DNA of 44,952 nucleotides, from positions 1-44,952 of the forward strand of contig JAMONO010000045.1 of assembly GCA_027065715.1 (NCBI GenBank), in the 5' to 3' direction. The position numbers and the translations under genes were made by a program. Below are positions 25,795 to 35,769 of this stretch, piece by piece. The first letter of the stretch is position 1, and every line of letters begins with the position of its first letter. The notes below the pieces were generated by a model, which had not been told where the DNA came from, searched no databases, and saw only the letters and a program-made list of their open reading frames with translations. This stretch comes from Flavobacteriales bacterium. GTDB lineage: Bacteria; Bacteroidota; Bacteroidia; Flavobacteriales; Flavobacteriaceae.

Positions 25795-28089
25795 TTAATT
25801 TTCTATACCAATCCATTTTTGCATAAGTTGGCGTTTTGAATAGTCTAATTGGTTAATTTGTTGTTGTATTATGTTTTGATATTCGGGATTTTGTAACCAT
25901 TTTTGTAACAATTGTCGGGCAGGAAGGTGCAAACGCCAGTTAAAATGAAAAGTTGCGTCAATGATATTGTTTATGCTTTGAGGTGTAATAAGTTGTAAGG
26001 CGTCAATCATTTCAAAAGCGTTTAGGCGCACCGTCATATTGTATCGGTTGGAAGCATAAGAAGTAATTTCGTTTATATACGATAAGTTTTGTTCGTTATT
26101 ATAATCGGGTGTGATAAGAGCCAGCGATAGCCACATCAGTCTGTAATATTGATTGGCATCACTTTGTAGTTGTCGTGTTTCGTTCAAAATATTTTTTCGT
26201 TCGGAAGGAAAACTGTTCCAATAGTGCCATAGTGCCATTCTTCGGGTAAGGTATGAAGCATCGCGAAGCAAAGTTTTGTATAAGGGTTTTAGTTTAACGG
26301 GTACTTTTTCTATTTGCAAGGCTATTTGTTGTCTTGTCATTAAGTCTTTTTCAAAGAGTTGTTTGATAAAATCAATATGAATCGAATCGAGATCGTTCCG
26401 AATGTTTTTTAATATATTTTGATAAATAGGGTAATAAAGGTTTTGATGCAGTAACAGTTTGTAAATACTGTCTTTGGTTTTTTTGTTAAGTTCGGCAATT
26501 TGTTTCATTGCTTTGTATCGGTCTATAAAAGCGGGAGCATGCAAGACTTGTTCTACTGCAAACATAGGTTCTTTGTCAAATTGAATATCATACAATTTTT
26601 GATTTTCGGGGTTGGCAATGATGCTTTTAATTTGGTGATAATCGGATAGTTTAAAACTTTGTTTTCGGGTTATTTGATAGGTGCTGTCAGAGGTAATTAT
26701 TTGAAAATCAATTGGTAGATTGTGTGAATTTTTTACAAATATAAGGCTGTCTTTTTGTTGTTTCAAAACAAATTGCGGTATGTGATAATCTTCTAACCAC
26801 AATTTGAAAAATCGGGTTAAACTGTCTCCCGTAATTTGAAAAATTTCTTTTTTAAAATCGGAAATTGAGGCATTTCGGTAAGCATATCGGTTTAAGAAAT
26901 TTTTGATTAAAAGCTTAAAATTATCGTTACCTATTTGTTGTCGCAGCATGGTTACTACTTTGGCACCTTTTTGATAGTAAGTCAAACTGCTGGCGTTGGT
27001 GCGATGTATTGGTATGGTGTCGCTGTTTTGTGCGGCTATGATTTGTTGGTCGTATTGATATACATTGTAATCGTTGTAAGCTTTTCCGAAAATATATTGA
27101 TCGCTTAAACGGGCAAAATATGTGGCAAAACCTTCGTGAAGCCAATGGTCGGCAGGCGATTTGCCCGTAACCAAGTCGCCAAACCACTGGTGGGTGAGTT
27201 CGTGGGCGCTGACATTGACAAAATTGATGTCGTTAAAACCGATGCTGTCCACTACATAGCTGTTACCGTTGAAACTGGTAGCCGATACGTTTTCCATACC
27301 TCCGTATAAAAAATCTCGACAAGGTATTTGTTTATAGTTATGCCATGGGTAAGGCACACCGATGGATTGTTCTATAAAATTGAAAATTTCTTCGGATTTG
27401 TAATAAGTTTTGTCATGAGATATATCGGTATATTGATAATTGTAAATTGTAGTGCCGTTTTGGCTTTCAACTTTGTTTTCAATATATTTTCCGGCACCAA
27501 CAAAGATTAAATATGCCGGAGCGGGTAATTCTTGTTTGTATGAATAAATATCGATGCTGTCGTTTTTGGCAGTTTTTCCGGTAAAAATTCCGTTTGAAAT
27601 AATGCGGTATTTGTTGGGAAAAGCAATATGAAATGACCAGGTAAATTTGTCGTTCGGGTCGTCATTTACAGGTATCCAATGACTGTTGTTTTTGCCTTGC
27701 CCTTGTGTCCAAACTTGTTTACGTCCATTTGATTGCCAACCTGTAAAATACATGGCTTTGGAAGGATTAACCCGATATTTGACGGTGATTTGGTAGTTTT
27801 TGTTTTGTTTAAATTTTTTATTGATAATCAATGATTTATCGGTTTGTTTGAAGTCTATTTTTTCTTTTCCCGATTTAACTTTAAGTGTTTGTATACCGGG
27901 CGCATCAAATTCAATTGAATTGGTGTTTTCTCTCATTTGAAATCGGTATATAACATTGCCCGTTACTTTTTTTTGATAAGGATTTATTTCAATAAAAGCA
28001 TCTATGTGTATCAAATCGTATTTTTTGGGTGCTTGGGCATACAAATGCCAACCGAAAAAAAATATCAAAATTACGAAGTTCGGTCTCAT
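25795..28089 (-). CDS. M1 family metallo-aminopeptidase, exported
   Basis: A 764-residue gluzincin with a signal peptide (about residues 1-18). The exopeptidase motif GGMEN is at 263-267. The zinc site is HELTH at 296-300, with Glu319 as the third ligand (HEXXH-X18-E). The N-terminal domain is beta-rich and the last 270 residues are helical repeats, as in aminopeptidase N and leukotriene-A4-hydrolase types. It should trim N-terminal residues from peptides outside the cytoplasm. It is a lone leftward gene and fits the peptide-using theme with the S46 and M49-like peptidases and the POT transporter. Confidence 0.93.
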   Translation of the reverse strand: MRPNFVILIFFFGWHLYAQAPKKYDLIHIDAFIEINPYQKKVTGNVIYRFQMRENTNSIEFDAPGIQTLKVKSGKEKIDFKQTDKSLIINKKFKQNKNYQITVKYRVNPSKAMYFTGWQSNGRKQVWTQGQGKNNSHWIPVNDDPNDKFTWSFHIAFPNKYRIISNGIFTGKTAKNDSIDIYSYKQELPAPAYLIFVGAGKYIENKVESQNGTTIYNYQYTDISHDKTYYKSEEIFNFIEQSIGVPYPWHNYKQIPCRDFLYGGMENVSATSFNGNSYVVDSIGFNDINFVNVSAHELTHQWFGDLVTGKSPADHWLHEGFATYFARLSDQYIFGKAYNDYNVYQYDQQIIAAQNSDTIPIHRTNASSLTYYQKGAKVVTMLRQQIGNDNFKLLIKNFLNRYAYRNASISDFKKEIFQITGDSLTRFFKLWLEDYHIPQFVLKQQKDSLIFVKNSHNLPIDFQIITSDSTYQITRKQSFKLSDYHQIKSIIANPENQKLYDIQFDKEPMFAVEQVLHAPAFIDRYKAMKQIAELNKKTKDSIYKLLLHQNLYYPIYQNILKNIRNDLDSIHIDFIKQLFEKDLMTRQQIALQIEKVPVKLKPLYKTLLRDASYLTRRMALWHYWNSFPSERKNILNETRQLQSDANQYYRLMWLSLALITPDYNNEQNLSYINEITSYASNRYNMTVRLNAFEMIDALQLITPQSINNIIDATFHFNWRLHLPARQLLQKWLQNPEYQNIIQQQINQLDYSKRQLMQKWIGIEN

Positions 28090-28167
28090 AGAGGTTTGTT
28101 TTTGGTTCGAATTTACTAAAAAAAAACGGCAGTTTTGATATAACCTGCATGGTTTGTTTATTTAGCT

Positions 28168-28175
28168 TATCTTTG
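28168..28175 (+). promoter_or_regulatory. -7 promoter element for shikimate kinase
   Basis: TATCTTTG, matching TAnnTTTG, 21 bases before the ATG at 28197. It argues against an upstream in-frame ATG at 28149. Confidence 0.55.
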
Positions 28176-28196
28176 TCTGCAACAAATTTAATACCA

Positions 28197-28724
28197 ATGC
28201 GCATAGTATTATACGGTTTTATGGGTGCCGGCAAATCGGTTTTGGGCAAAGCTTTGGCAATAAAATTAGGTTATGATTTTGTCGATTTGGATATCGAAAT
28301 TGAAAAACATACCGGTAAAAGTATTTCTGCCATTTTTGAAGAAGATGGCGAAATAGTCTTTCGCAGAATTGAACATCAAATATTGAAAGAACTGATGAAA
28401 GGCAATGATGACAATGTGGTGTTGGCTCTTGGAGGTGGTGCCGTATTGCAACCCGGTAATCGAAAATTGTTGGAACTGAGAGATTTTTTTAAAATATATT
28501 TGGACGTAAAAGTTTCCGAATTGTCCAAACGTTTGTTTTTGGAAAAAGAAAAACGTCCGTTGTTAAAAAATATACCCGATAAAGACTTTGAAGGTTTTGT
28601 TAAGGCACTTCATGACAGTCGTAAAGCCGTTTACGAACAACATGCCGATTTGCACTTACATATCGGTGATGAAGATTTTAATACGGTGTTAAATAAATTA
28701 TACATGTTGTTAAATACAAATTGA
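28197..28724 (+). CDS. aroK: Shikimate kinase
   Basis: A 175-residue kinase that phosphorylates shikimate in the path to aromatic amino acids. Walker A GFMGAGKS is at 7-14. Shikimate-binding signs are DLDIEIEK (about 31-38), FRRIE with the binding Arg, and LALGGGAV. The lid is LEKEKRPLL. The start ATG 28197 gives MRIVLYGFMGAGKS, right for the family and just after a -7 element. The NlpC/P60 gene follows after 50 bases. Confidence 0.94.
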   Translation: MRIVLYGFMGAGKSVLGKALAIKLGYDFVDLDIEIEKHTGKSISAIFEEDGEIVFRRIEHQILKELMKGNDDNVVLALGGGAVLQPGNRKLLELRDFFKIYLDVKVSELSKRLFLEKEKRPLLKNIPDKDFEGFVKALHDSRKAVYEQHADLHLHIGDEDFNTVLNKLYMLLNTN

Positions 28725-28774
28725 TTGGCAAATTTGTTTATACAAAGTTTTATAATTATAATAAATTTATTTTT

Positions 28775-29224
28775 ATGAGAAAATATTTACTGTTTTTGAT
28801 AACTGTTTCAATATTGTTATCCGGTTGTAAGTCTCAACAAAAATCGATTGAGAAGAACGATATTCAACAGAATTTTGAACGGATTTATCAAAAATACAAA
28901 GGGGTAAAATATCGTTACGGTGGCACTACTTCAAAAGGATTTGATTGTTCGGGGTTTGTGCAACGGGCTTTTATGGACGCTTACCGAAAAAAATTGCCTC
29001 GTACGACCAAATCCATGATGAAATCAGGCAAAAAGGTTTCAAAAAATAAGCTTAAACCCGGCGATTTGGTGTTTTTTCACCCCACCCGAAAATATTATCA
29101 CGTGGGTATTTATTTAGGTAAGGGTGTTTTTATGCACGCATCTACTTCCAAAGGGGTGATGAAATCAAGTTTGAATTTGCCTTATTGGCGACGTTCGTAT
29201 ATAACTGCCCGAAGAGTGTTGTAA
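28775..29224 (+). CDS. NlpC/P60 family cell-wall peptidase, lipoprotein
   Basis: A 149-residue lipoprotein with lipobox LLSGC (Cys18). The NlpC/P60 cysteine-peptidase domain fills the rest, with catalytic Cys58 (FDCSGF), His109 (YYHVGIYLG) and His121 (HAS) as the likely third polar residue. It should cut peptidoglycan stem peptides in the periplasm, much like Spr/MepS-type enzymes. The ATG at 28775 is chosen because it begins the lipoprotein signal. It may share the aroK transcript. Confidence 0.9.
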   Translation: MRKYLLFLITVSILLSGCKSQQKSIEKNDIQQNFERIYQKYKGVKYRYGGTTSKGFDCSGFVQRAFMDAYRKKLPRTTKSMMKSGKKVSKNKLKPGDLVFFHPTRKYYHVGIYLGKGVFMHASTSKGVMKSSLNLPYWRRSYITARRVL

Positions 29225-29255
29225 TTAGGATTTTTTATTGGTATCTCATGTCGGT

Positions 29256-31196
29256 TTATTTCCAAAATTTGATTACCAACATCTCTAACAACAAAAACAA
29301 TAAGGTTAGTGTAATAAAAATTTTCCAGAGTTTTTTTTCTTGATAAAATGTCATTTCCGATTGTTTAAAACTTTCTAAATCATTTATAATACGAATATTC
29401 GGTAAATCGGAAAGTTTAAGAAAATACAATTTGTTTTCTTGTCGATTGTAGTTGAATGCCACTTGTCCCAAATTTTTATCATTATACATTATATTATATA
29501 TACCGGCTTTTTGGGGCAAATTTTGTGTTTCAATACTTATTTTTTCGGTTTTGTTTATTTGACGGGGTATAAATTCTTCTTTGTTGCTTATCAGTTTAAC
29601 TACACCGTCTTTGGGTATTTTTGCCAAAACATCAAAAGTATTTTTTTGTCCGTTTATATAGTATAATTTTTGTTTTTTGTTGCTGTTGCGAGCTATTTGA
29701 TAAAATAAAGGGACAATTAGTGAAGCGGCTTCGGTAAAGTTGCTGTTATCTATTGATAATGAGGAATTTATAAAGTATATTTTGCCTTTGCGTTGGTAAA
29801 CACCTGCAAAAACCGATTGGTCGCTGAGGCGATATAAATCGGTGCCCGGACGGGATAATTGATAATGATTTTTTACAAAAGGATAAGCAAAATTGGATAC
29901 TTTTTTTAGAAATACTCCGTCAAAAAGCGGGTGTTCATAGTTAATTCGGTTGAGCCAAACCCGTGTTGTGTCAAGGCTTATTCGGGTATTGATATGCCAC
30001 GATTGCAATAGTTGTTCAAGACTTTTTTCTTGATGAGCGGCAGGTATCAGCAAAATATTGCCGTATTGAGAAATATATCTATAAAAAAGTGATGACGAGA
30101 GATTGAAACTATTATCAAATTCGGACAGAATTATCAAGTCGTATTTTTGCAATTGATTGTAGTTCAACCTTTTAGGTAATTCAAAACTTAATTCAAATTC
30201 ATCTTTTGTATATATTTTTCGAATATATTCGGGTAACTTTTTTCCTATGACCAATACTTTTATCCGTTCGGGTTGCGACAAGGTAAAATATAATTTATTG
30301 TCAAATTGAAATCCTTTGTCATTGATAATTATTTTGCCGTTGATGTTTTTTGTCGGTAAGTTTATGTCAAATATTTTTTTTAAACTATCTTTAAATTTGA
30401 CGTTAGATTGCCACATTATTTCGTTATTTTGTTGTAGATAAACGGTAGTTTGCAGTCCGTTTTGATTGGCTGACAATTGGAGTTTCAAGTGATAATTGTC
30501 GGGTGTTTTGCGGTGTATCCACAAACTGTCGATGCTTATATTTGAAATTTGCCGATTGTTTGTTGTCAAAAAATAATATTGTATGTTTTTGTTAAACAGG
30601 CTGTCGTTAATTTTTTCGTCAAAAACATTTTGCAAATCGGAAGCATAAATAATATTTTGTCGTGTATGAGTTGGGTCGGGCAGCCATAGTTTTAATTGTT
30701 TTAAAATTTTATTGTGGCGGGTGCTTTTGTTTGAAAATTCGATTTGGTATAAAATATCAGCGAGATGTTTGCCTTGTATTTGTTTGTAAATTTGATCATT
30801 GGTTACTATTGTATAATTTTGTTTTTCGGGAAGTTGTTGAATTTGTTGAATAATATTTTGCCACAAATCGATTTTTCCTTCCAAACGCGACAAACTCAAC
30901 GAATTATCCAAAAAGATAATATTATGACTTTTTTGAATATTTTTTTGACTTGCCAATGAAGTTTTATAAGGTTGTGCAAAAGCCCAAATCAAAAAAGCAA
31001 ATGTCAGCAAACGCAATAGCAAGACCAAAAGTTCCTTAATTTTGCGGCTCTTACGAGATTTTATTTCGAGTTCTTGCAAAAAAGCCACGTTGGTAAAATA
31101 GGTTGTTTTGTATTTTTTCCAACGTACCAAATGAATGATAATCGGTATCAGCAACAAGAATAAGAGATATAATATTTCGGGTTGTTTAAAGTTCAT
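29256..31196 (-). CDS. BatA-domain membrane protein
   Basis: A 646-residue protein that starts with the BatA N-terminal domain: a membrane segment (about 8-24) followed by [23 protein letters not shown], then a second segment (about 55-75). A large extracytoplasmic part follows, and a final membrane segment lies near 622-642. The domain is shared by BatA/BatB of Bacteroides aerotolerance operons and by large Bacteroidota membrane proteins of unknown role. No MIDAS-type DxSxS was noted in the large domain beyond DNSLSLS near residue 96. The ATG at 31196 overlaps the lolD end by 11 bases, so the two are co-translated. Confidence 0.75.
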   Translation of the reverse strand: MNFKQPEILYLLFLLLIPIIIHLVRWKKYKTTYFTNVAFLQELEIKSRKSRKIKELLVLLLRLLTFAFLIWAFAQPYKTSLASQKNIQKSHNIIFLDNSLSLSRLEGKIDLWQNIIQQIQQLPEKQNYTIVTNDQIYKQIQGKHLADILYQIEFSNKSTRHNKILKQLKLWLPDPTHTRQNIIYASDLQNVFDEKINDSLFNKNIQYYFLTTNNRQISNISIDSLWIHRKTPDNYHLKLQLSANQNGLQTTVYLQQNNEIMWQSNVKFKDSLKKIFDINLPTKNINGKIIINDKGFQFDNKLYFTLSQPERIKVLVIGKKLPEYIRKIYTKDEFELSFELPKRLNYNQLQKYDLIILSEFDNSFNLSSSLFYRYISQYGNILLIPAAHQEKSLEQLLQSWHINTRISLDTTRVWLNRINYEHPLFDGVFLKKVSNFAYPFVKNHYQLSRPGTDLYRLSDQSVFAGVYQRKGKIYFINSSLSIDNSNFTEAASLIVPLFYQIARNSNKKQKLYYINGQKNTFDVLAKIPKDGVVKLISNKEEFIPRQINKTEKISIETQNLPQKAGIYNIMYNDKNLGQVAFNYNRQENKLYFLKLSDLPNIRIINDLESFKQSEMTFYQEKKLWKIFITLTLLFLLLEMLVIKFWK

Positions 31197-31866
31197 AAGC
31201 TTTTTCGGTATCATATATTAAACCGTCTTTCATATAGAGTTTTCGGTCGGACATATCGGCAAGTTCTTCATTGTGTGTAACGATGACAAAAGTTTGATTA
31301 AAACGGTCTCTCAGTTCAAAAAACAATTTATGCAGCTGTTTGGCATTTTCGCTGTCTAAATTACCACTGGGTTCGTCAGCCATGATAACCGCCGGCTCGT
31401 TGATAAGTGCACGCGCTACTGCTACACGTTGTTGTTCGCCACCCGACAGTTTACCGGGTTTATGTTGTATGCGTTCGGTCAGTCCCAGCAATTGTAACAG
31501 TTTTAGAGCTTTTTGATCGGCTTCGGTTTTGGACATACCGGCAATATAGGCGGGTATGGCTACATTTTCGAGGGCGGTAAATTCGGGTAATAGTTGGTGA
31601 AACTGGAAGATAAAACCTATTTGTCGGTTTCTAAAACGCGAAAGTTCCTTGTCGCTTAGGTTTTTTAAATTTGTTTGATTGATGTATAGTTCATAATTAT
31701 CGTTACAAGGTTTGTCTAAAGTGCCAATTAGTTGCAAAAGAGTAGTTTTGCCGGCACCCGACGGTCCTACTATTGAAACTACTTCACCTTTTTTGATATG
31801 AAGCGATACGCCTTTCAAAACTTCCAAATTTCCATATTTTTTATGCAAATTTCGGGCAATTATCAT
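31186..31866 (-). CDS. lolD: ABC transporter ATP-binding protein, LolD-like
   Basis: A 226-residue ATPase of the LolD/MacB group. Walker [10 protein letters not shown] is at 34-42, the signature [10 protein letters not shown] starts at 140, and Walker B VIMADEP is at 160-166. LolD powers release of lipoproteins from the inner membrane with LolC/LolE; those permeases are not adjacent here, so the exact partner is inferred. It overlaps the BatA-domain gene by 11 bases and has a -7 element upstream. Confidence 0.85.
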   Translation of the reverse strand: MIIARNLHKKYGNLEVLKGVSLHIKKGEVVSIVGPSGAGKTTLLQLIGTLDKPCNDNYELYINQTNLKNLSDKELSRFRNRQIGFIFQFHQLLPEFTALENVAIPAYIAGMSKTEADQKALKLLQLLGLTERIQHKPGKLSGGEQQRVAVARALINEPAVIMADEPSGNLDSENAKQLHKLFFELRDRFNQTFVIVTHNEELADMSDRKLYMKDGLIYDTEKAYEL

Positions 31867-31891
31867 AGTTTTACATTAGATTAATAAACAA

Positions 31892-31899
31892 CAAAGATA
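31892..31899 (-). promoter_or_regulatory. -7 promoter element for lolD
   Basis: TATCTTTG read leftward, matching TAnnTTTG, 26 bases before the ATG at 31866. Confidence 0.5.
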
Positions 31900-31921
31900 T
31901 GATTTTTAAAATGTAAAACAT

Positions 31922-31952
31922 AAAAAAAGTCCGATTAATAAACCGGACTTTT
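31922..31952 (-). terminator. Intrinsic terminator after tRNA-Val
   Basis: A nine-base-pair stem (AAAAGTCCG, 31925-31933, with CGGACTTTT, 31944-31952) followed on the minus strand by a T-run. It begins right at the 3' end of the tRNA. Confidence 0.85.
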
Positions 31953-31954
31953 GG

Positions 31955-32029
31955 TGGGTTCAGCCGGGTTCGAACCGGCGACCCCCGCCCTGTCAAGGCG
32001 ATACTCTGAACCAGCTGAGCTATGAACCC
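31955..32029 (-). tRNA. tRNA-Val (GAC)
   Basis: A full cloverleaf read leftward: acceptor GGGTTCA/TGAACCC, anticodon loop TTGACAG with anticodon GAC, T arm GCCGG-TTCGAAC-CCGGC, discriminator A. The 3' CCA is encoded at 31952-31954. Confidence 0.95.
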
Positions 32030-32259
32030 GTGTTTTGATGATGCAAAAATATTATTTTTCTATAAAAAAACAATAAAATACCAAAATTTAATTTTTACTG
32101 TTTAATTTTTTACCTCATAACTTCATTAAGTTTTTGTTTTTTGATAGTAATTTTATATTAATATTTAAAAAATGTTTTAGTCTATATCTGTTTTATGTTA
32201 AAAATCATAAAAATATTTAAAATATTGAAAATTGTTTAAAAACCAATAGTAAAATGTTA

Positions 32260-32267
32260 TAATTTTG
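32260..32267 (+). promoter_or_regulatory. -7 promoter element for the first fibre-like gene
   Basis: TAATTTTG, matching TAnnTTTG, 19 bases before ATG 32287. It rules out the in-frame ATG at 32269 as the likely start. Confidence 0.5.
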
Positions 32268-32286
32268 TATGTTAAAACCTACTATT

Positions 32287-33924
32287 ATGAAAAAACTTTT
32301 ATTTTACTTAATTGTTATCGCTATTTTTTTTCAATCTCAAGCACAAGTTGCAATAAATAACGATGGAAGTGCGCCCGATGTGTCTGCTATGTTAGATGTT
32401 AAATCGACAACTTCGGGTTTGCTTATACCTCGTATGCAAGCAGTCGATAGAGACAATATTGCTTCGCCGGCAACCGGTTTGATTGTTTTTGTAACCGATG
32501 ACAATAGTTTTTATTATTATGACGGAACAAGCTGGTTGCAACTTGAAACATCAGGTAAATCTTGGTTGTTAAATGGAAATTCGGGAACTGACGGTTCTCA
32601 ATTTGTCGGAACTACCGATGCACAACCCTTGATTTTTAAAACCAATAATGTAGAGAGAATTCAAATAAAAGACAACGGAGCTATCGGTATAAACACATCT
32701 CCCGTAGATGATACAATGTTAAGAGTAGAAAGTGATAGCCATTCTTTTTTAGGTTATTTTTTAAGTAACCAAGCTAACTCAGATGACATAGCTGTTTTCG
32801 GAAGTGTTGCAACCAGTGATTATTTTGGTTACGGCGGGTATTTTATAGGAGGATACATGGGTAGTTTAAGTTATGTAGGTCCGACAGGTTCTAACAATTA
32901 TTACGGTAGTACTAATTTTGTATGGGGAGGTTCAGGAAGCAATTACGGGGTATCTTCTTTTGTATCCGGTTCTGGAACCAACTATGCCTTTTTTTCAAAT
33001 TCTACGATACCAAACGGAAACGGAAGTATAACTTATTTTTCCAATACGGATGATACAGGAACAGGTATAATTGTTATAGGTAGCAATGCCCCCACATATT
33101 TTACATTAGCCAATGGAACTGCCATATCGGCAACCGGTAAATTAAATACCATTACAGCTCATTCGGAAGAAGACGATAATGATGCTGTTATGATTCTGGG
33201 TCAATATGAAGGAACTACTTTAACAGATGCTACCGGTGTTGTAGGTTATAGTGTTCCTACCGATTCATGGGGATATGGCGTTAAGGGCTTTGGAGGCTGG
33301 ATCGGAGTTTACGGTTCTGCTCAAAACGGATTTTACGGAGTTGAGGGAGATGATGGTGGAGGCACCTCGTCTTATGGTGTTTTTTCAAGCGGTGATATGG
33401 GTGCATCCGGAACCAAATCTTTTGCCATTGACCATCCTTTGGATCCCGAAAATAAAATTTTAAAACATTTTAGTATTGAATCGAACGAGGTTTTAAATGT
33501 TTATAGAGGCAATGTGGTTTTGGACGCCAACGGGCATGCCACCGTTAAATTACCCGAATATTTTATGGCTATCAACAAAAATTTTAGCTATAACTTGACA
33601 CCCGTCGGAAGTGCGGCACCTAATATTTATATTGCCAAAGAAATTTCCAATGACGGCAGTTTTGAAATAGCCGGCGGTAATCCGGGACAAAAAATTTCGT
33701 GGTATGTATATGCCGAACGTAATGATCTGTATTTGCAAAAATACCCCGAAAAACGTAGAACAGAACTAGAAAAGCCTAAAAAAATGAAAGGAAAATACAT
33801 TATGCCTCGTTTATACAATCAAACCAAATCAAATATTAGAAAGTATCAAACCGTAAAAAAAGATAATGAAAAACCAAGTGATGTAAAATTACAGAAATTA
33901 ATTAATAAACTTAAAAAACAATAA
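32287..33924 (+). CDS. Secreted fibre-like surface protein, paralogue 1
   Basis: A 545-residue exported protein (signal peptide cut near residue 20, after SQAQ). The N-terminal 90 residues contain [19 protein letters not shown] and a YYYDGTSW element, shared with the next gene. The middle is rich in Gly, Ser and Tyr with beta-repeat character. Near 380-485 comes FAIDHPLDPENKILKH followed by YRGNVVLDANGHATVKLPEYF, a block I recall from other bacterial secreted proteins of unknown role. The tail is Lys-rich. No type IX sorting domain is visible. Probably a surface or fibre protein; function unknown. Confidence 0.7.
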   Translation: MKKLLFYLIVIAIFFQSQAQVAINNDGSAPDVSAMLDVKSTTSGLLIPRMQAVDRDNIASPATGLIVFVTDDNSFYYYDGTSWLQLETSGKSWLLNGNSGTDGSQFVGTTDAQPLIFKTNNVERIQIKDNGAIGINTSPVDDTMLRVESDSHSFLGYFLSNQANSDDIAVFGSVATSDYFGYGGYFIGGYMGSLSYVGPTGSNNYYGSTNFVWGGSGSNYGVSSFVSGSGTNYAFFSNSTIPNGNGSITYFSNTDDTGTGIIVIGSNAPTYFTLANGTAISATGKLNTITAHSEEDDNDAVMILGQYEGTTLTDATGVVGYSVPTDSWGYGVKGFGGWIGVYGSAQNGFYGVEGDDGGGTSSYGVFSSGDMGASGTKSFAIDHPLDPENKILKHFSIESNEVLNVYRGNVVLDANGHATVKLPEYFMAINKNFSYNLTPVGSAAPNIYIAKEISNDGSFEIAGGNPGQKISWYVYAERNDLYLQKYPEKRRTELEKPKKMKGKYIMPRLYNQTKSNIRKYQTVKKDNEKPSDVKLQKLINKLKKQ

Positions 33925-34018
33925 CTTTTTCTTAATTAAATCTTTTTTATTAACTTTTTGTTTTCCAGATTGTTATGTTTTTTATGTAATTAAGGTTACT
34001 TCTATTTGTGATAAAAAG

Positions 34019-34040
34019 CTCGTCTTAGACGAGTTTTTTT
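34019..34040 (+). terminator. Intrinsic terminator between the two fibre-like genes
   Basis: A perfect six-pair stem CTCGTC/GACGAG (34019-34024 with 34028-34033), a TTA loop, then seven T. It separates the two paralogues into different transcripts. Confidence 0.88.
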
Positions 34041-34075
34041 ATTTTTCAAGTTGTTTTTATTCCAAAAAAAGTTGA

Positions 34076-34083
34076 TATATTTG
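34076..34083 (+). promoter_or_regulatory. -7 promoter element for the second fibre-like gene
   Basis: TATATTTG, matching TAnnTTTG, 27 bases before ATG 34111. It lies inside an upstream in-frame extension and so supports the start at 34111. Confidence 0.6.
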
Positions 34084-34110
34084 CCGGATATTGTTAAAAA
34101 AACAAAAATA

Positions 34111-35673
34111 ATGAGAAAAACAACACAATTTATAGTATTATTTTTTGCGATAATATCTTTGCAAGCGCAGGTAGGTATTAATAATGACGGAAGCACACCC
34201 GATTTGTCGGCAATGTTGGATATCAAATCAACCACATCGGGTTTATTGATTCCTCGCATGCAAGAAACAGAGAGAGATAATATTGCAAATCCGGCACAAG
34301 GTTTAACCGTTTATTTGACCGACCAAAATGTTTTTTCATATTTTGACGGTAACAATTGGATTGTTTTGGGAGCAGGCGACGACAATGATTGGAAATTAGA
34401 CGGAAACAATATGTATAGTTTACCTTCGGGCAATGTTGGTATTGGTAACAATTCGCCCGAAACCAAATTGGATGTAAACGGCAATATTCGTCATGGTAAT
34501 ATGTTGTCAATTTATAGCAATGTTTCGGGAGGTAGTCGATCATGGGTTACATTCAATAGTCCCGATAACGGTTATGGCGACAATATTTTCTTGGGAGCCG
34601 GCGGAACAACTGTTTTGGGATCGGGTGAATCAGAAATTTATACCAAACAAAATATTGATAATACCAACGGACACGAAACCCTTTATTTGACTTCCGACAG
34701 CCATATTCATTTGATCAATACCATGCAAGGCGGTTGGGATAGCCGGATTGAAGCGCTATTGATGAATTCCGACCGTAATTGGTTTGCAGGATTTAAAAAT
34801 ATTTATTTGCACGATACATTAAATAATAATCACAGAGTTCGGTTTATTTCACGTTCCGATTATCATTACGGCTACGGTATAGCTATTAACGGCGGACAAG
34901 GTATGGTTATTGCCGGAGGCGAAGCCGGAACCCGCTTGTTTGATAATATCGATTTGAAAAATACCGAAATGTTGTATCTGGCTTCCGATATACGAAACGA
35001 TGTGCCGGCTATTCAATTCATAACAGGAACACAAGACGGTTGGGACGATAGGGTTACTTCCATAACCATTTTGGGTAACGGCAAAGTAGGTATAGGTCTG
35101 GATAACCCTTCGGGAACTTTGCAAGTGGAAGCAACCAACGATGCCGGTCCCAATGGAACCGATGATCCCGGAGCGGCTTTTGTTATAGGAAATGTTGATG
35201 CCGAGCATGTCGAATTTGACGATGACGAAATTCATGCCATGAACGGTAACGACGGCGCCGATTTATTTATCAATTATAATAGCGGTAATATCCTTTTGGG
35301 AAGTGCAGGCGATAATACTACCACCAAAGTAGGTATCAGAACTTCAAATCCGGTAGGAACCTTGCATATTGCCGCTACCAATGATGCCGGTTTAAACGAT
35401 TTGGGCAACCCCGGTTCCGATTTGGTAATAGGTGCCATTGACGGTATTCATATCGAATATGATGATAACGAAATTCAAGCTATGGATAATCAAGATGCAG
35501 CTACCTTGTATCTCAATGACGGCGGAGGTCGTGTGTCCATAGGTGAGGTATTGCGTCTTAAACCGACATCGCAACCTGCAAGTGCTGCCGACGGAGATAT
35601 GTATTTGGATACCGATACCAATAAGCTTCGGATTTATATCAACGGTGCTTGGCACGATGTCATGATAAATTAA
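34111..35673 (+). CDS. Secreted fibre-like surface protein, paralogue 2
   Basis: A 520-residue exported protein (signal peptide cut near residue 19, after SLQAQ). Its first 90 residues match the previous gene closely ([19 protein letters not shown]). The middle is beta-rich with [17 protein letters not shown], a pattern common in tail-fibre-like proteins. Two tandem repeats of about 81 residues begin near 335 and 416 ([12 protein letters not shown] and [12 protein letters not shown]). It ends with [25 protein letters not shown]. This looks like a secreted fibre or adhesin; no enzyme motif and no sorting domain were seen. It has its own promoter and terminator. Confidence 0.7.
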   Translation: MRKTTQFIVLFFAIISLQAQVGINNDGSTPDLSAMLDIKSTTSGLLIPRMQETERDNIANPAQGLTVYLTDQNVFSYFDGNNWIVLGAGDDNDWKLDGNNMYSLPSGNVGIGNNSPETKLDVNGNIRHGNMLSIYSNVSGGSRSWVTFNSPDNGYGDNIFLGAGGTTVLGSGESEIYTKQNIDNTNGHETLYLTSDSHIHLINTMQGGWDSRIEALLMNSDRNWFAGFKNIYLHDTLNNNHRVRFISRSDYHYGYGIAINGGQGMVIAGGEAGTRLFDNIDLKNTEMLYLASDIRNDVPAIQFITGTQDGWDDRVTSITILGNGKVGIGLDNPSGTLQVEATNDAGPNGTDDPGAAFVIGNVDAEHVEFDDDEIHAMNGNDGADLFINYNSGNILLGSAGDNTTTKVGIRTSNPVGTLHIAATNDAGLNDLGNPGSDLVIGAIDGIHIEYDDNEIQAMDNQDAATLYLNDGGGRVSIGEVLRLKPTSQPASAADGDMYLDTDTNKLRIYINGAWHDVMIN

Positions 35674-35699
35674 TTTTTCAGATTTTTTTATAAAAATAA

Positions 35700-35726
35700 G
35701 GCTTCCTAAAACAGGGAGCCTTTTTT
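35700..35726 (+). terminator. Intrinsic terminator of the second fibre-like gene
   Basis: A seven-pair stem with one G-U pair (GGCTTCC, 35700-35706, with GGGAGCC, 35714-35720) and six T after it. Confidence 0.85.
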
Positions 35727-35769
35727 GTATCCAAAAAAATTGTATTTTAGCTCGCAAACTAAGAATCTT

